DNA of 64,000 nt, from NCBI RefSeq assembly GCF_012489685.1, contig NC_080046.1:23453038-23517037 (forward strand). Reading direction: 5' to 3'. The DNA comes from Lotus japonicus (taxonomy: Eukaryota > Streptophyta > Magnoliopsida > Fabales > Fabaceae). The notes below the pieces were generated by a model. The model did not search any database and had not been told where the DNA came from. It saw only the letters and a program-made list of their open reading frames with translations. The position numbers and the translations under genes are program-made. This document shows, piece after piece, positions 53,171 to 64,000 of the stretch (position 1 is the first letter of the stretch; each line of letters begins with the position of its first letter).

Positions 53171-55206
53171 AGGCTCATGTTGGTCAGGGACAGGGTGAGC
53201 TTGTTGAACTAAGGGGTCTGCCTCTTGGATAGGATTAGCCAAGATAGGTTCATCTGGGTCAACTAGACGTTCAGGTCTAGGGCCAGGATATCTCCTAGGG
53301 CTTGGACAGGTAAGGTAATACTCTTCCAAGGCAGATACCTTTTCTTTTCTAACCCATGAATTTTCTAATTGATTCAGAGGTATTGGAGGAGGAGAGTCAA
53401 TAACATTGATTGGAAGGATACAGGTGTGAAGGCGGTTGATGAGTCTGTATCCGTGGTTCTGACAGCAGGACGTTCTGATGCTCTGGGAGCAGAGTGATCA
53501 GACGTTCTGGGTTGTGGTTTCTGGTTGGTTGGGCTCAGGTTGGTCTTGGACGATTGGTTCAGAAGATAATGGGTCGTATGGAATGGTAAGGAGAGAGGTT
53601 GGATCTTCTGACCTAGAGGTTGGGTTCTGAAGCAATTCCAGAGTGGTGCTTCAGTAGGAGAAGGTTGAAAGAAGGAGGATCTTGGGGATGTGGTGGAGAG
53701 GTGGTTTGTGCGGCTGGCTGGGATTCAGGAATAGGAGTGAGGGGATTTGAGGAGTGTTGGAGCAGGGCAGAAATAGGAAGTGCATCAAATAAATTCAAAT
53801 CATCATCAGAAGCAAGTGCAGGCTTACTTGAATGTGCTGATGATCGAGTCACTCTGGCAGGAGGTTCAGTCCTTCTGACCACTGCAGCAGCTGGTTCCAC
53901 CCGAGTAGGCTTCACCACGATTCTGACTTTCTTCTTCTGCTTCTTCTTTGGAGGACCATCCTCACTATCACTGTCATCACCATCATCAGGCTTTCTCTTC
54001 GTCTTCTTGACCAGAGGGACATCAGATTCCTCAGAAGATTCTTCCAGAACCATCTTCCTCTTGGTTTTCTTCTTGGGAGGAGAAGGAAACTCTGGAGCTG
54101 GTGGTAGTCTGCTGACGAAATCATCAAGGTCAATCTCGAATCCTTGAGCCCTGAGGTCTTCAACATAGCATCTGATGGCTTCAGGATGGTCTGCTTGTGT
54201 CCACAGAGGGTAATCATTCAGAGGCATTCTTCTTCCTCTGATTTCAGACGATGTGTCTTCATGAGCAGGAGCAATCTTCTTCTGGATTAAGCCCATCTTC
54301 TTCAAGGAGTTTGCAGTGAAGACATCACTGACAATTGTGCTCAAATCCTCTGTGCAACCAGCATCGATCAAATCTTGCACCAAGTTGCTTTCAATGAGAA
54401 AGTCTGAGAGCAGCCTCCCAAAAGGGATATATTTGATTGCAGACTTGATGGAGGCGGTGGGTGCGAGACTTCCTGATGCATTCCTTCAGGTAGGAGAACA
54501 AGAAGTAGGGAAGGCAGATCTTCTCCTGATCTTGGATGAAGAACAACATCGCCTTCTGGTTGAAGTTGATGTAGTCTGGAGAACTGCCCTTCGGTCTCTG
54601 ATTGATGCAGTTGAGCAGGATCTTGTGCCAGATTCTGAGTTTGGGGTGAAGGTCTATCACCTTGTAGCTTGTCTTGCCCGGTTTGAAAGTGGTGTACAGG
54701 GCCTTGTTGACTATGTCCTTGGTGCTGGGTTTCAGCTTCGATTCCGTCAGTTGGAACCGATACCCATAAGCAGTTTCTGCTCCTAGCAGATTCACGAATG
54801 ACTTCTCAGTGATAATGATCTTCCTGCCAAGAATGTGAGAGACCACCTGAGTGTCATCGCAGTCTGCGTGCTTCCAGAATTCCTTGACCAACTTCTCATA
54901 CACCGGTCCTCGTAGTCGATTGAAGTAGTTTCCCCAACCTTGAGCTTGGACTTCAGGACGAAGATCAAACCCATTTGCAGCCAGGTTGTCGAGGTCGAAT
55001 CTCCATTCTGCTAGGACTTGGAGTTCCTCAGGAGGAAATACGCAGTGAACGGCACATCCCCGTTCTGCAATAGGAACAATCTGCTCTTGAGCTTGAACTT
55101 GTTCTTCTGCCGGGTTCTCAGAGCCCCTTTGACCCGTTGCCAAACCGACTACCATGTGAGGGAATTGAGGTGCATCTGCAGCAGATCTTCTGGTTTGTCT
55201 CACCAT
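53171..55206 (-). pseudogene. SIRE copy 2 env-like ORF, several frameshifts, truncated
   Basis: Starts at the same ATG as copy 1 and reads through the place where copy 1 has its TAG. One extra base near 54457 shifts the frame (ORF 55206-54391, then 54383-53613). Another frame change near 53680 breaks the Pro/Ser-rich part, and the remainder is visible to the gap (YYLTCPSPRR at about 53300-53330). The Lys/Arg runs and acidic stretches match copy 1. The coiled-coil C-terminus is lost in the gap. Confidence 0.85.
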
Positions 55207-55643
55207 TTTGAGGAGGTTGAAGGTTTAAGGTAGAGGATGAAGTTTGAAGGATGAAGAGAAATCGAGAGAGAAATCAAGAAAGAGGCGGTTTTGAAAAGCA
55301 GAGAGTGCGAGAGTGAAAACCGGAAGTGAACGAGAACGTGTGTGTATAGTGGGTTTTATCAAATAACCGTTGTTGATTCAAAAAGCACTTTAAGATCAAC
55401 GGTTGAAAATTAAAGATAGATAGTAAAATACACAATCACACACAGGAGATAAGCATATCTACACGCAATCATAACAGACTGTCACACGGGCACAAGGAAT
55501 TATGCACCAGAAATTCTGACACACGTGTTGTTGTCTCAGCTTCAGAGTCAGTACCAGTGGGCACACACACTCTGATTGAGTTACCTTCTGGACTAGACAT
55601 CTTCTGATCAAGAAGTATCATAGTCAGAGGTTCTGATCCATCT
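55207..55643 (-). other. SIRE copy 2 inter-ORF spacer
   Basis: Counterpart of 14521-14965; no frame. It keeps the pyrimidine-rich leader and TATACACAC-like stretch in sense. Confidence 0.5.
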
Positions 55644-58600
55644 TCACTCTGGACAAAAGTCCATGTTTAGATTTTTCAGAATAAAATTAAATCTATCTTC
55701 AGCTAAGGGCTTTGTAAAGATATCTGCCCATTGATGGTCAGTATCAACAAACTTCAGAAGAAGTACGCCCTTCTGCACATAATCTCTAATGAAGTGATAC
55801 TTTACCTCAATGTGCTTTGCCCTTGAATGCAAGATAGGATTCTTGCTCAACGAGATTGCAGCAGTGTTATCACAATAAATTGGGATATTGCTCTCAAGGA
55901 TCTGATAATCCTCCAGCTGATGTTTCATCCAGAGCATTTGAGTGCTGCATATTGCTGCTGAGATATATTCTGCCTCTGCAGTTGATAGTGCAATGGTTGA
56001 TTGCCTCTTGCTTGCCCATGAGACTAGATTGCTTCCCAGAAATTGACAATTTCCGGAAGTACTTTTTCTCTCTGTTCTATCTCCAGCATAATCAGCATCA
56101 CAATAACCTGAAAGCTTATACTCTGATGTTTTCTTATACATCAAGCCAAGGTTAGTGGTGCCTTTCAGATACCTTAGGATCCTCTTAACAGCAGTTAAGT
56201 GGGTTTCCCTTGGATCTGATTGGAAACGAGCACATAAGTGAACACTAAATAATATGTCTGGCCTAGATGCAGTTAAGTATAGAAGTGAACCTATCATTCC
56301 ACGATAGAGCTTCTGACATACTTTACCACTTTTATCTTCTTTCTCCAAAATGCATGTAGGATGCATTGGAGTCTTGGCCACTGTAGATTCCAGCATATTG
56401 AACTTCTTCAGAAGTTCTTTAGTGTACTTGCTCTGATGGATATATGTTCCTTCTGGTGTTTGATCAACTTGTATTCCCAGAAAGTACTTTAATTCTCCCA
56501 TCATACTCATCTCAAATTCAGCCTGCATCATCTCAGAAAATTCTTTGCATAGAGATTGATTAGCAGAACCAAATATAATATCATCAACGTAAATTTGCAC
56601 AATTAAGATATCATCTTTATAAGTCTTGCAAAAAAGAGTTGTATCTACTTTACCCCTTACAAACTCATTCTCCAGAAGGAATGAGCTAAGTCTCTCATAC
56701 CATGCTCTGGGAGCTTGCTTCAGACCGTAGAGTGATTTCTTCAATTTGAACACATGGTCTGGTTTCTTTTCATCTTCAAAACCTGGGGGTTGATGAACAT
56801 AGACTTCCTCTGAGATATAACCATTTAGGAAGGCACTCTTTACGTCCATCTGATGTAGAACAATGTTGTGATTTACTGAGAAGGAGATCAACAGTCTGAT
56901 TGCCTCCAGTCTTGCTACTGGAGCAAATGTTTCAGTGTAGTCTATTCCTTCCTGCTGGCTGTAGCCTTGAGCAACTAGCCTTGCCTTGTTTCTGACTACT
57001 TCTCCTTTCTCATTTAGCTTGTTTCTGAATACCCATTTCGTTCCAATAACATGAACATTCTCAGGCTTCTTCACTAAGCTCTAAACATCGTTCTTGGAAA
57101 ATTGATTCAATTCTTCTTCCATGGCCAGAATCCAATCCTTGTCCTGAAGAGCTTCATCTATGGACTTGGGTTCAATTAAGGACACCAATCCTTTCAGACT
57201 CAGCAAGGTCTCTTCAGAGGGTCTGAAGGCAGATCTGGTTCTGACTGGTTCATCTTTGTTGCCCAGAATCAATTCCTTAGGGTGAGCTGCAGTGATTCTG
57301 CTCTTCTTCAGAGTTTGTTAGTTAGAGGGACCAGCTTCTTCCTCTGGTTCATCTTCCTCTGGCTCAACTTCCTCTGGAGCTTTGCCTTTGTCAGAAACAT
57401 TAATGCTTAAATCTGCAAACTTTTCAACTAGCTTTGACTGGTCAGAGTCAAGCTTATCATCAAATCTAACATGAATAGATTCTTCAATAGTCTTAGCATC
57501 AGTATTATAAAATCTAAAACCTTTAGATCTATCAGAATAACCAAGTAATAGACACTTAGAAGACTTAGCATCAAATTTATGCAATCTATCCTTAGTGTTG
57601 AGAACATAACAAACACAGCCAAAAGGATGAAAATAAGAAATGTTGGGTTTTATGTTCTTCCACAATTCATAAGGAGTCTTATTCAGAATTGGTCTCACAG
57701 AGATTCTGTTCTGAATGTAACATGCTGTATTTACTGCCTCTGCCCAAAAGTGCTTAGTCATGCCAGTTTCTTGGAGCATGGTTCTAGCCATCTCCTGAAG
57801 AGTTCTGTTCTTCCTCTCAACAACACCATTTTTTTGAGGAGTTCTGGGACAAGAGAAATCATGTGCAATTCCATAGGAATCAAACAGACTCTCAAACTTG
57901 TCATTCTCAAACTCTCCACCATGGTCACTTCTGACACGCACAATCCTACAAGCCTTCTCGTTTTGCACTTGAGCAATGAAGGTAGAGAACACATCATGAG
58001 ACTCATCCTTGCGGGTTAGAAACTTTACCCATGTCCAGCGGCTATAGTCATCAACGATAACCATCCCATATCTCTTGCCACCTATAGACTCAGTTTTCAC
58101 TGGTCCAAAAAGGTCGATATGCAGAAGTTCCAACGGCCTTGAGGTTGAGACAACATTCTTTGCCTTGAAAGGGACTTTTGTGAATTTGCCTTTCTGACAT
58201 GCTTCACAAAGAGCGTCTGAAGCGAACTTCAGATTGGGTAAGCCCCTGACAAGGTTTAGCTTGCTCAGCTGAGAAATCTTTCTCATACTGGCATGCCCTA
58301 ACCGTCTATGCCATACCCACTGCTCTTCATTAACAGACAGAAGGCACTTCACATTCTGAGCCTCCAACTCAGATAATCTGATCTTATAGATGTTGTTCTT
58401 CCTCTTGCTGTTAAATAGAACAGAGCCATCGATCTGACTTACAGCCCGGCAGGACTTTTGATTGAATATAACATCATAACCCTTGTCAGCTAATTGACTT
58501 ATAGACAATAAGTTATGTGTTAAGCCGTCTACCAATAAAACATTATCAATGCATGGACTACTATCTACACAAATAGTACCAGTACCAATAATTTTACCCT

Positions 58601-58748
58601 TTTCATTTCCTCCGAAGCCAACTTCGCCTCCAGGCTTAAGTTTCAGCTCTCGGAACATACGCTTTTCTCCCGTCATGTGACGCGAGCATCCACTGTCCAG
58701 ATACCATGATTGGTGTTTCAGTGGAGCTATCAAGGATATCTGCAACAT
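55644..58748 (-). pseudogene. pol: SIRE copy 2 pol with two in-frame stops
   Basis: One frame throughout, with the same domains as copy 1: protease [14 protein letters not shown] region, integrase (HIDLFGP, SDHGGEF, VERKNR), RT with intact YVDD followed by IIFGSANQ, and RNase H to [14 protein letters not shown] at 57318-57320 replaces a Ser codon and TAG at 57081-57083 replaces a Trp codon. Both lie between integrase and RT, so RT and RNase H would need readthrough. A conserved Gln before NGVVERKNR is Lys here. The start overlaps gag by 113 bases in a shifted frame, exactly as in copy 1. Confidence 0.93.
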
Positions 58749-60546
58749 AGATAATTTTGTCCTTAGGTACCCACTTTCTGGGTCCTCTTTTGTTAGTTAC
58801 CCCAGAGGTTCTGATCACCTTGGGTGTCTCAACATAATATTTTAAAGGAATGTTTGCATGATATTTAGTCATAGAGAAAGATCCCTTTTTAAGAGGATGT
58901 TTAGCAACTTTAGCAGGTACAGGATCAGGAAATATGGTACCAGAGGGAACAAAGCATTCATACAAGGATTTAGCTTTAGACACAGAAGGCTCATTTCTAA
59001 TTGGTTTAGAATAGCCAATGCCATGCATTCCATTTCTGCTTACGCCATAGATCATTGAAGCCATTAAACTTCTATCCACGCTTTTAGCTAGGAATCTTTG
59101 AAAAGACTTTTCATACTTAGATTCATTTCTACAATCAGAGGCATCACAGGCAACAATTTCTTCTAACTTAGCAATTTGGTTCTTAAGCACAGAGTTAGAA
59201 TTTACCAAAGCATGATTTTCATTTTTCAAATCTGAAATAATTTTCTCATGTTCAGAAGGAGTCTTGGAGACAGCAGATAAGTTCTTTTTCAACTTTTTAT
59301 GCTTAGACAATAAAGAGTTATACTTATCCATGATATCAGACAAAGCATGTTTCAGTTCAGAGGTAGAGAAAGAAGCAAATACCTCATTTTCATCGTCTGA
59401 GTCAGGATCTCCTTCTGATTCTGAGTCAGAGTCAACAGCTTCCTTTGACTCTGATCCTTTGTCTTTGACAATGGCCATGAGTCCTTGGACTTCACCATCA
59501 GAGTCAACATCCTCTGACTCTGATTCATCGAATGTCACCATCAGACTCTTCTTGGTCTTGAAGTGCTTCTTTGGCTTCTTGTCTTTCTTCAACTTTGGAC
59601 AATCACTTTTGTAGTGCCCAGATTCTTTGCACTCAAAACATGTGACTTCCTTGATTGAAGACTTCTTCTGGCCTGAGGACTCATACTTTCCTTTTGCCTT
59701 TCCAGAGCCTTTGAACTTGCTCTGCCTGTGCTTCCAGATGCGGTTGAGTCTCTTGGAGATCAGAGTCAGCTCATCATCATCAGAGTCTTCTGATGCTTCT
59801 TCAGATTCTTCTTCTTCAGCTTGAAGAGCCTTTGACTTCTCAACCTTAGCCTTTTCAGATTTGGATTTCAAGGCTATGGACTTTTTCCTCAGATCTTGCA
59901 TCTCTGAGCGCTTCAGCTCATGGCATTTCAAAATGCTGATGAGTTCTTCTAAACTCATATTCTCAACGTCTCTCGTGAGCTCTATTGAAGTCACCAAAGG
60001 CATCCAACTTTCAGGAAGACACCTGATGACCCTTATGACATGATCTTTTGTTGTGTAGCTCTTGTTGAGAGGTCGTATGCCAGCTACAAGCAATTGAAAT
60101 CTGGAGAACATTTCTTCAATGGACTCATATGGCTCCATGATGAAGGATTCATACTTTTGGATCAAAGACAATGCCTTTGATTCTTTGACTTTCTTGTTTC
60201 CTTCATGAGACATCTTCAGAGAATCAAAAATGCCTTTAGCAAACTCACGATCTGTAATCTTCTGGTACTCCTCATAGGAAATAGCACTTAGAAGAATTGC
60301 TCTTGCTTTGTGATGTTGTGAGTACAGCTTCTTTTGATCTGCAGTCATCTCTGACCTTGGGATCTTCTTGCCATCTGCATCAACTGGACGCTCATAGCCA
60401 TCCACAATAATATCCCAGAGATCTGCATCGAAACCCAGAAAGAAACTTTCCAGTCTATCTTTCCAATATTCGAACCTTTGACCGTCGAACATAGGAGGCT
60501 TTGCATTGTAACCATCTCTTTGAGTTTCACTGGTGGTGGCAGCCAT
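58636..60546 (-). CDS. gag: SIRE copy 2 gag, intact frame (636 aa)
   Basis: Uninterrupted capsid-nucleocapsid frame. It begins MAATTSETQRDGY, with a copia Gag fold in the first 230 residues (YWKDRLESFFLGFDADLW). Next are an acidic Glu/Ser block, a Lys-rich stretch and one CCHC knuckle (CFECKESGHYKSDC). It continues with Asp/Ser-rich and coiled-coil regions to a Gly/Pro/Lys tail ([11 protein letters not shown]). The last 38 codons overlap pol in another frame and include the sequence that encodes the protease motif there. This is the only retroelement gag in the window without a visible lesion, but its LTR has lost the TATA region. Confidence 0.9.
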   Translation of the reverse strand: MAATTSETQRDGYNAKPPMFDGQRFEYWKDRLESFFLGFDADLWDIIVDGYERPVDADGKKIPRSEMTADQKKLYSQHHKARAILLSAISYEEYQKITDREFAKGIFDSLKMSHEGNKKVKESKALSLIQKYESFIMEPYESIEEMFSRFQLLVAGIRPLNKSYTTKDHVIRVIRCLPESWMPLVTSIELTRDVENMSLEELISILKCHELKRSEMQDLRKKSIALKSKSEKAKVEKSKALQAEEEESEEASEDSDDDELTLISKRLNRIWKHRQSKFKGSGKAKGKYESSGQKKSSIKEVTCFECKESGHYKSDCPKLKKDKKPKKHFKTKKSLMVTFDESESEDVDSDGEVQGLMAIVKDKGSESKEAVDSDSESEGDPDSDDENEVFASFSTSELKHALSDIMDKYNSLLSKHKKLKKNLSAVSKTPSEHEKIISDLKNENHALVNSNSVLKNQIAKLEEIVACDASDCRNESKYEKSFQRFLAKSVDRSLMASMIYGVSRNGMHGIGYSKPIRNEPSVSKAKSLYECFVPSGTIFPDPVPAKVAKHPLKKGSFSMTKYHANIPLKYYVETPKVIRTSGVTNKRGPRKWVPKDKIIYVADILDSSTETPIMVSGQWMLASHDGRKAYVPRAET

Positions 60547-60604
60547 TGTTTTTCACACCGGCCCGGATCACTGAACACTGTTAGGTGTGGTAATCAGAAC
60601 TTGC

Positions 60605-60616
60605 GCTCTGATACCA
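60605..60616 (-). other. Primer binding site of SIRE copy 2
   Basis: Inverse complement of TGGTATCAGAGC, two bases from the LTR edge at 60619. Confidence 0.9.
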
Positions 60617-60618
60617 AT

Positions 60619-61571
60619 TGAAGGTATGAAAAACGGTAGAAAGGGGGGGGGTTTGAATAACGTTTTCAGAACAAAACTTCCACCTTAAAGATTTTGACAA
60701 ATCTTTCGAGAACTTAAGTGCTAAAGATAAGAGATAGAAAAGCACACAAGTATTTTATCCTGGTTCACTTGATAAATCCCTCAAGCTAATCCAGTCCACC
60801 CGTTAAGGTGATTTCTTCCTTCTTAGAATGAAGGCAATCCACTAATCAGGTAAGAGTTACAACTGCACTTGAAACCTACAAGTGACTAACAATTACACTG
60901 ACTTAGCTCACACTAAGATTCACTCTCTTAGTCTTCTCTAGGATCCGATCAACCTTGATCTCCTAAAGGAATCACCACTAAGATTCACTCTCTTAGTCTT
61001 CTCTAGGATCCGATCAAACTTGATCTCCTAAAGGAACTAAACAAACTGTTTATCAAGGAAATGTTTACAAGAGATTTGCTTCTAAAAAGCTAATAGTAAA
61101 CACAATGAATTTCAGATGAAAGAAAGCTTAGAATATTTTGAATATCTTGCGCGTGTGTATTGCTTCTTCTTAGTTTCTTGCTTCTGGACTTCAGAGTTTC
61201 CACTATTCAGCTTCTGGATCTTCAGAGTCTTCTACACCATCAGAACATCTGAACCTTCAGTGTTTCTTGGTTATCAGAACTTCTGGATCTTCAGAGCTTC
61301 TAGCGACTGAGTCCACATCAGAGTTTGTATAGCTTCAGAACTTCTGAAGCTTTTCCACTGTTCATACTGAACATGGTGAATGCGAAAGCGTTGCTTGGGT
61401 TACCCTTTATGCACAGTGCTTCTGATTTGTGTGAGATTGAGTTGAGGTCAGAGCCTGTAAATAGCACACTCAGAAAAACACGTTAGAGTACCACAATTGT
61501 TCATATCAAAAGGTTAACTTGTAATCATCAAAACATAGAGTTGTACTACTAGATCAAAACTTGATCTTACA
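60619..61571 (-). repeat. SIRE copy 2, 5' LTR (953 bp), rearranged
   Basis: Same termini as the 1206-bp LTRs of copy 1. The block corresponding to about 8790-9060, which includes the TATA box, is missing. A 65-bp segment (60911-60975) is tandemly repeated at 60976-61037. Confidence 0.9.
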
Positions 61572-61608
61572 TGAATGAATGAGTGAATGAATGAATGAGT
61601 GAGCGAGT
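61572..61608. repeat. GAAT/GAGT-type microsatellite
   Basis: TGAATGAATGAGTGAATGAA... tetranucleotide repeats directly at the SIRE copy 2 edge, probably the insertion target. Confidence 0.8.
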
Positions 61609-62569
61609 CTGGTGACCCGTCACGTGTCTCGCCATACGTTACGTCGCCCTTTCACGCACGTTTCCAATGCTTAAGTCTGAGTTTCGTGTGAACAACCTTG
61701 AGAGTGTGCTGGGTATAACTAGGACTTTTGCTCAGTCCCCAATCTTGGAATGACGCTTTGTTTACACACTTTTCCCGTAAGATCAGGTGTGGCCCCGCCA
61801 GCCTTATTAGGTGGGGACTTATGGTGGCTCGGGACCCAATGGCCATGTGGGTTTCCCAAGGCTTGGCCTAGTTAAAAATGCTCGCCCGCGTTTCGGGGAG
61901 GCTTTACTCGCCCATATTTCGGGGAAGTTCTTGGGATAAGAAGCTTTTCCGCACACGTCGCCAACATGTGGCTACGATCCGCGCCGGACTTTCCGGAGCG
62001 ATCCCCAGACATCAAGGTCGTGTTGGGATCGCCACCTTCAGGGAATTGTTCCCACCGGGCTGCCGTCTCAACTCAGTTGAGGGTTAGGAGTATTGCTGAG
62101 AATATCCTTGTGTATTTGATTTGTAAAAATATTTTACAATCGAGGGATGCCTCGTTAAAAAACTCTCGTGGTGGAGAAAAAGAGTACATCTTTATTTTTG
62201 TCATAGTTCCTTCAATTCCTCGCCGCGCCCTTGTTTCTGTCGCCGGCCCTCTTGATCAGAGCACCACGCCTATCACCCCATCCTTCGTCCCGTCGCCCCG
62301 CTCGACGACCCTGTAATAAAAGGGAGGCTTACCTAGCTCGTTCTCTTGCCCGACGCGTCGGGCCGCCTTTGTTGGCCTCACACCCGCGGCCTCCGCTGGT
62401 TTCCCGCACTTCATCTTATTCTTTCCCTTATCCCGGCGACACTGTGACTGGTCCCCCTCGTCCTCAGTCTTCCAATCACCCTAAAACAGACCGACTTCCC
62501 TGCTTGCCCCCTGCAACTCCACTCCTTTCACCTTTCTTCTCGTCAGCTGTGCTGGCCTGTTGAATGTGG
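61609..62569. other. GC-rich non-coding interval, class uncertain
   Basis: Contains GGGATGCCTCGTTAAAAAAC and a GAAAAAGAGTAC stretch (62143-62190), wording that resembles leader regions of some plant gypsy elements. No primer site or LTR edge was found. The frames at 61878-62563 show no family resemblance. Confidence 0.35.
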
Positions 62570-63614
62570 GCAATCTCCAGGTCGTTGCATCTTTTTGATC
62601 CCAACTAAAAAGGTCAATGTTGACCCTCACCAACCTGTCCAGGCGCCCTTCCTGCTCAACGGTGAGTCTGGGCTAGATTGCTAACACGTCCCTACTAGAT
62701 GCGCCCATATCCTGGTTCTCCCAACGCTCCTCATCATGGGCATGGGTAGATTGTTTGTTCCGCCCTATCTCTTAGCTTTCTCTTTCCTAACTTCGATCTT
62801 TCCTTGACCTATTTACCCTTTCACTGATCTGCCACTCCCGCCTACTCGCGGTGCTTTGGCCCTGTGTGGCTGGCTGTCCTTGTCCGCCCTCAAAGACCTC
62901 AATTTCATGACACCTGTGTCCATCACTAACTCTCTTCCTCCCATACAAACTAAGGCAGTTGTTGTAGCATTCCCTCGTCCCCCGCTGATCTACTGCGATT
63001 TTTCCTACCTTTCCGCAAATCAGTGGATACTTTACCGCCAGGTGAGCCGTTGATATCACTGCGCAGAGGCGATTTAGCATGTTCCGTCCTATGATGACAT
63101 TGTACACTGTCACAACATGCAAGACCAAATACCTTATGCGCAAAAGCTCAGCGTTTTCACCAACCCCAAAAACAGTAACCAAATCCAAGTAGTCGTGCAC
63201 CCAGACCTGCTCCCCTGAGAAACCTACCAGAGTCCCCGTATACGGCTTCAAATCCTTGTCCGTTAATCCCAACTGATCGAATGCATCACCGTAAATGATA
63301 TCCGCAGAACTTCCCTGGTCCAAAAGCACTCTTTGCACATCAAAGTCATTGATCCTTACCATCACTACCACAGGGTCGTCTTTGTGCGTCTCAATCCCCT
63401 CAAAATCTACTGACGATATCACTATATTTGGGTGCTGACAACCAAATGGGGTTGGATACTTTTGTATTGATGCTACCGCCCTCACATGCTTGCGTCTCGT
63501 CGTCGACGTGCTGTCGCCCCCGCCGAAGCCCCCTACAATTGTGTTGATCGTCTCAACTGGCGGCTTGACTTCGTTGTTGAAGGTTTCTTCAGCTCCTTCC
63601 TTCCTTGCCGCCAT
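62570..63614 (-). pseudogene. Tat-lineage gypsy protease and pre-RT fragment
   Basis: The 275-codon frame 63614-62787 carries a retropepsin with LLDQGSSADIIY (catalytic Asp codon at 63318-63320), then GFSGEQVWVHDYLDL and NVIIGRNMLN, typical of Tat-type Ty3/gypsy proteins. Beyond its stop, another frame reads NIDLFSWDQKDA (about 62587-62625). That resembles the segment just before the RT of this lineage, after which similarity is lost. No RT catalytic motif is present. The element is dead, and its left boundary is unclear. Confidence 0.8.
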
Positions 63615-64000
63615 CGTCTTCTTCTTTTCTGCTGCTGGCGCTCACCGACGGTCGCCCTGTTGGTCCTTGTACGATTCGCGGCCTGTTATTCGCGATTGCC
63701 CCGCCCCCGATCAGCCTTCCGACCTCGCCTTTCAACGTGAAGCAGTCACTGGTGTCGTGGCCTTCCAAGCGGTGATATTCGCACTATTTTGTCCGGCCTT
63801 CCGCCCCCGCCGTGAGTCAATTTCGTTCTTGCCATCCTCGACTGCATGCGTCGATTTTACCTCCTGGAGCAGCTTTGCCAATTCCGCATTCGAGAATCTC
63901 TTTGGCCTCTCACGCCGGCGAGGGCCGGTTGTCCGCCACAGGCGTAGACGTTCAATGTTCTCCTTCCTCGAAAAAAGTCGCTTCCCTTCGAGTTTCTCGA
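63615..64000 (-). pseudogene. gag: Tat-lineage gypsy gag C-terminal fragment
   Basis: Upstream part of the same element, running off the window. It contains CEYHRLEGHDTSDC (63742-63783), the CxxH...GHxTxxC box found at the end of Tat-type Gag, followed by a basic tail. A TAG at 63784-63786 sits directly before the first Cys, where a Tyr is usual. The frame changes again before the protease at about 63614-63650. Confidence 0.75.

Larger units (their letters stand above)
53171..61571 (-). mobile_element. SIRE-type Ty1/copia element, copy 2, 3' end lost in gap
   Basis: Minus-oriented relative of copy 1: 5' LTR (60619-61571), primer site, gag, pol and env-like ORF up to the gap. The 3' UTR, antisense ORF and 3' LTR are not in the window. 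Protein identity to copy 1 is high throughout. Gag and the YVDD region are intact here but broken in copy 1, while pol has two stops here. Confidence 0.93.

Overview
This is a transposon-dense, heterochromatin-like stretch of a plant nuclear genome, most likely a legume. The evidence is envelope-class Ty1/copia elements of SIRE type, several Ty3/gypsy elements with initiator-tRNA-Met primer sites and very long LTRs, a plant L1 LINE, a tRNA-derived SINE and a MULE-type foldback element. The species cannot be told from the sequence. I see no intact host gene and no rRNA, tRNA or CRISPR locus.

Layout. 1-1866 is a shortened minus-oriented gypsy LTR (copy A) that cuts an unrecognised minus-strand ORF. 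1867-6900 holds old fragments: an LTR-like piece with a TATA box, a SINE with an 18-bp target duplication, AT-rich DNA and a repeat with a 40-45-bp tandem array. 6905-7931 is a dead LINE 3' end that resumes at 21371-22018. Between these halves sits a 1.36-kb solo LTR (7932-21365, duplication GTTGT). Inside the solo LTR is a complete, very young SIRE-type copia element (8356-20422, 1206-bp LTRs, duplication CTAGT).

22045-53070 is a pile-up of one gypsy clade, probably Tekay/Del-like chromoviruses. It starts with a minus LTR (22045-24197) abutting a plus LTR (24198-28469) that carries a 543-bp MULE-type MITE and a 17-copy minisatellite. A primer site and a broken gag follow (28473-29710). Next is a pol-less minus element (29711-47373) with a second minus element nested in it (32865-44045, two 3597-bp LTRs that look identical, duplication CTCAA). 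A plus-oriented remnant (47796-53070) runs into a 100-N gap at 53071-53170.

53171-61571 is a second SIRE-type element in minus orientation, truncated by the gap. After a short GAAT-type microsatellite and about 1 kb of unassigned GC-rich DNA, the window ends in a Tat-lineage gypsy gag-protease fragment (62570-64000, minus).

How the parts relate. Nothing here looks autonomous. SIRE copy 1 has a gag stop, a one-base loss directly after the reverse-transcriptase YVDD, and a stop and frameshift in its env-like ORF. SIRE copy 2 has an intact YVDD but two pol stops. The nested gypsy elements keep only a nucleocapsid-like gag piece, plus in one case a dead reverse-transcriptase fragment, yet moved recently, so they must have used proteins supplied by relatives. 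The most interesting signals are an ORF family embedded in the long gypsy LTRs (177 aa at 22527-23060, with shorter homologues in the other LTRs), an antisense coiled-coil ORF with its own TATA box in SIRE copy 1 (18044-18415), and LTR pairs that share a deletion removing their TATA box.
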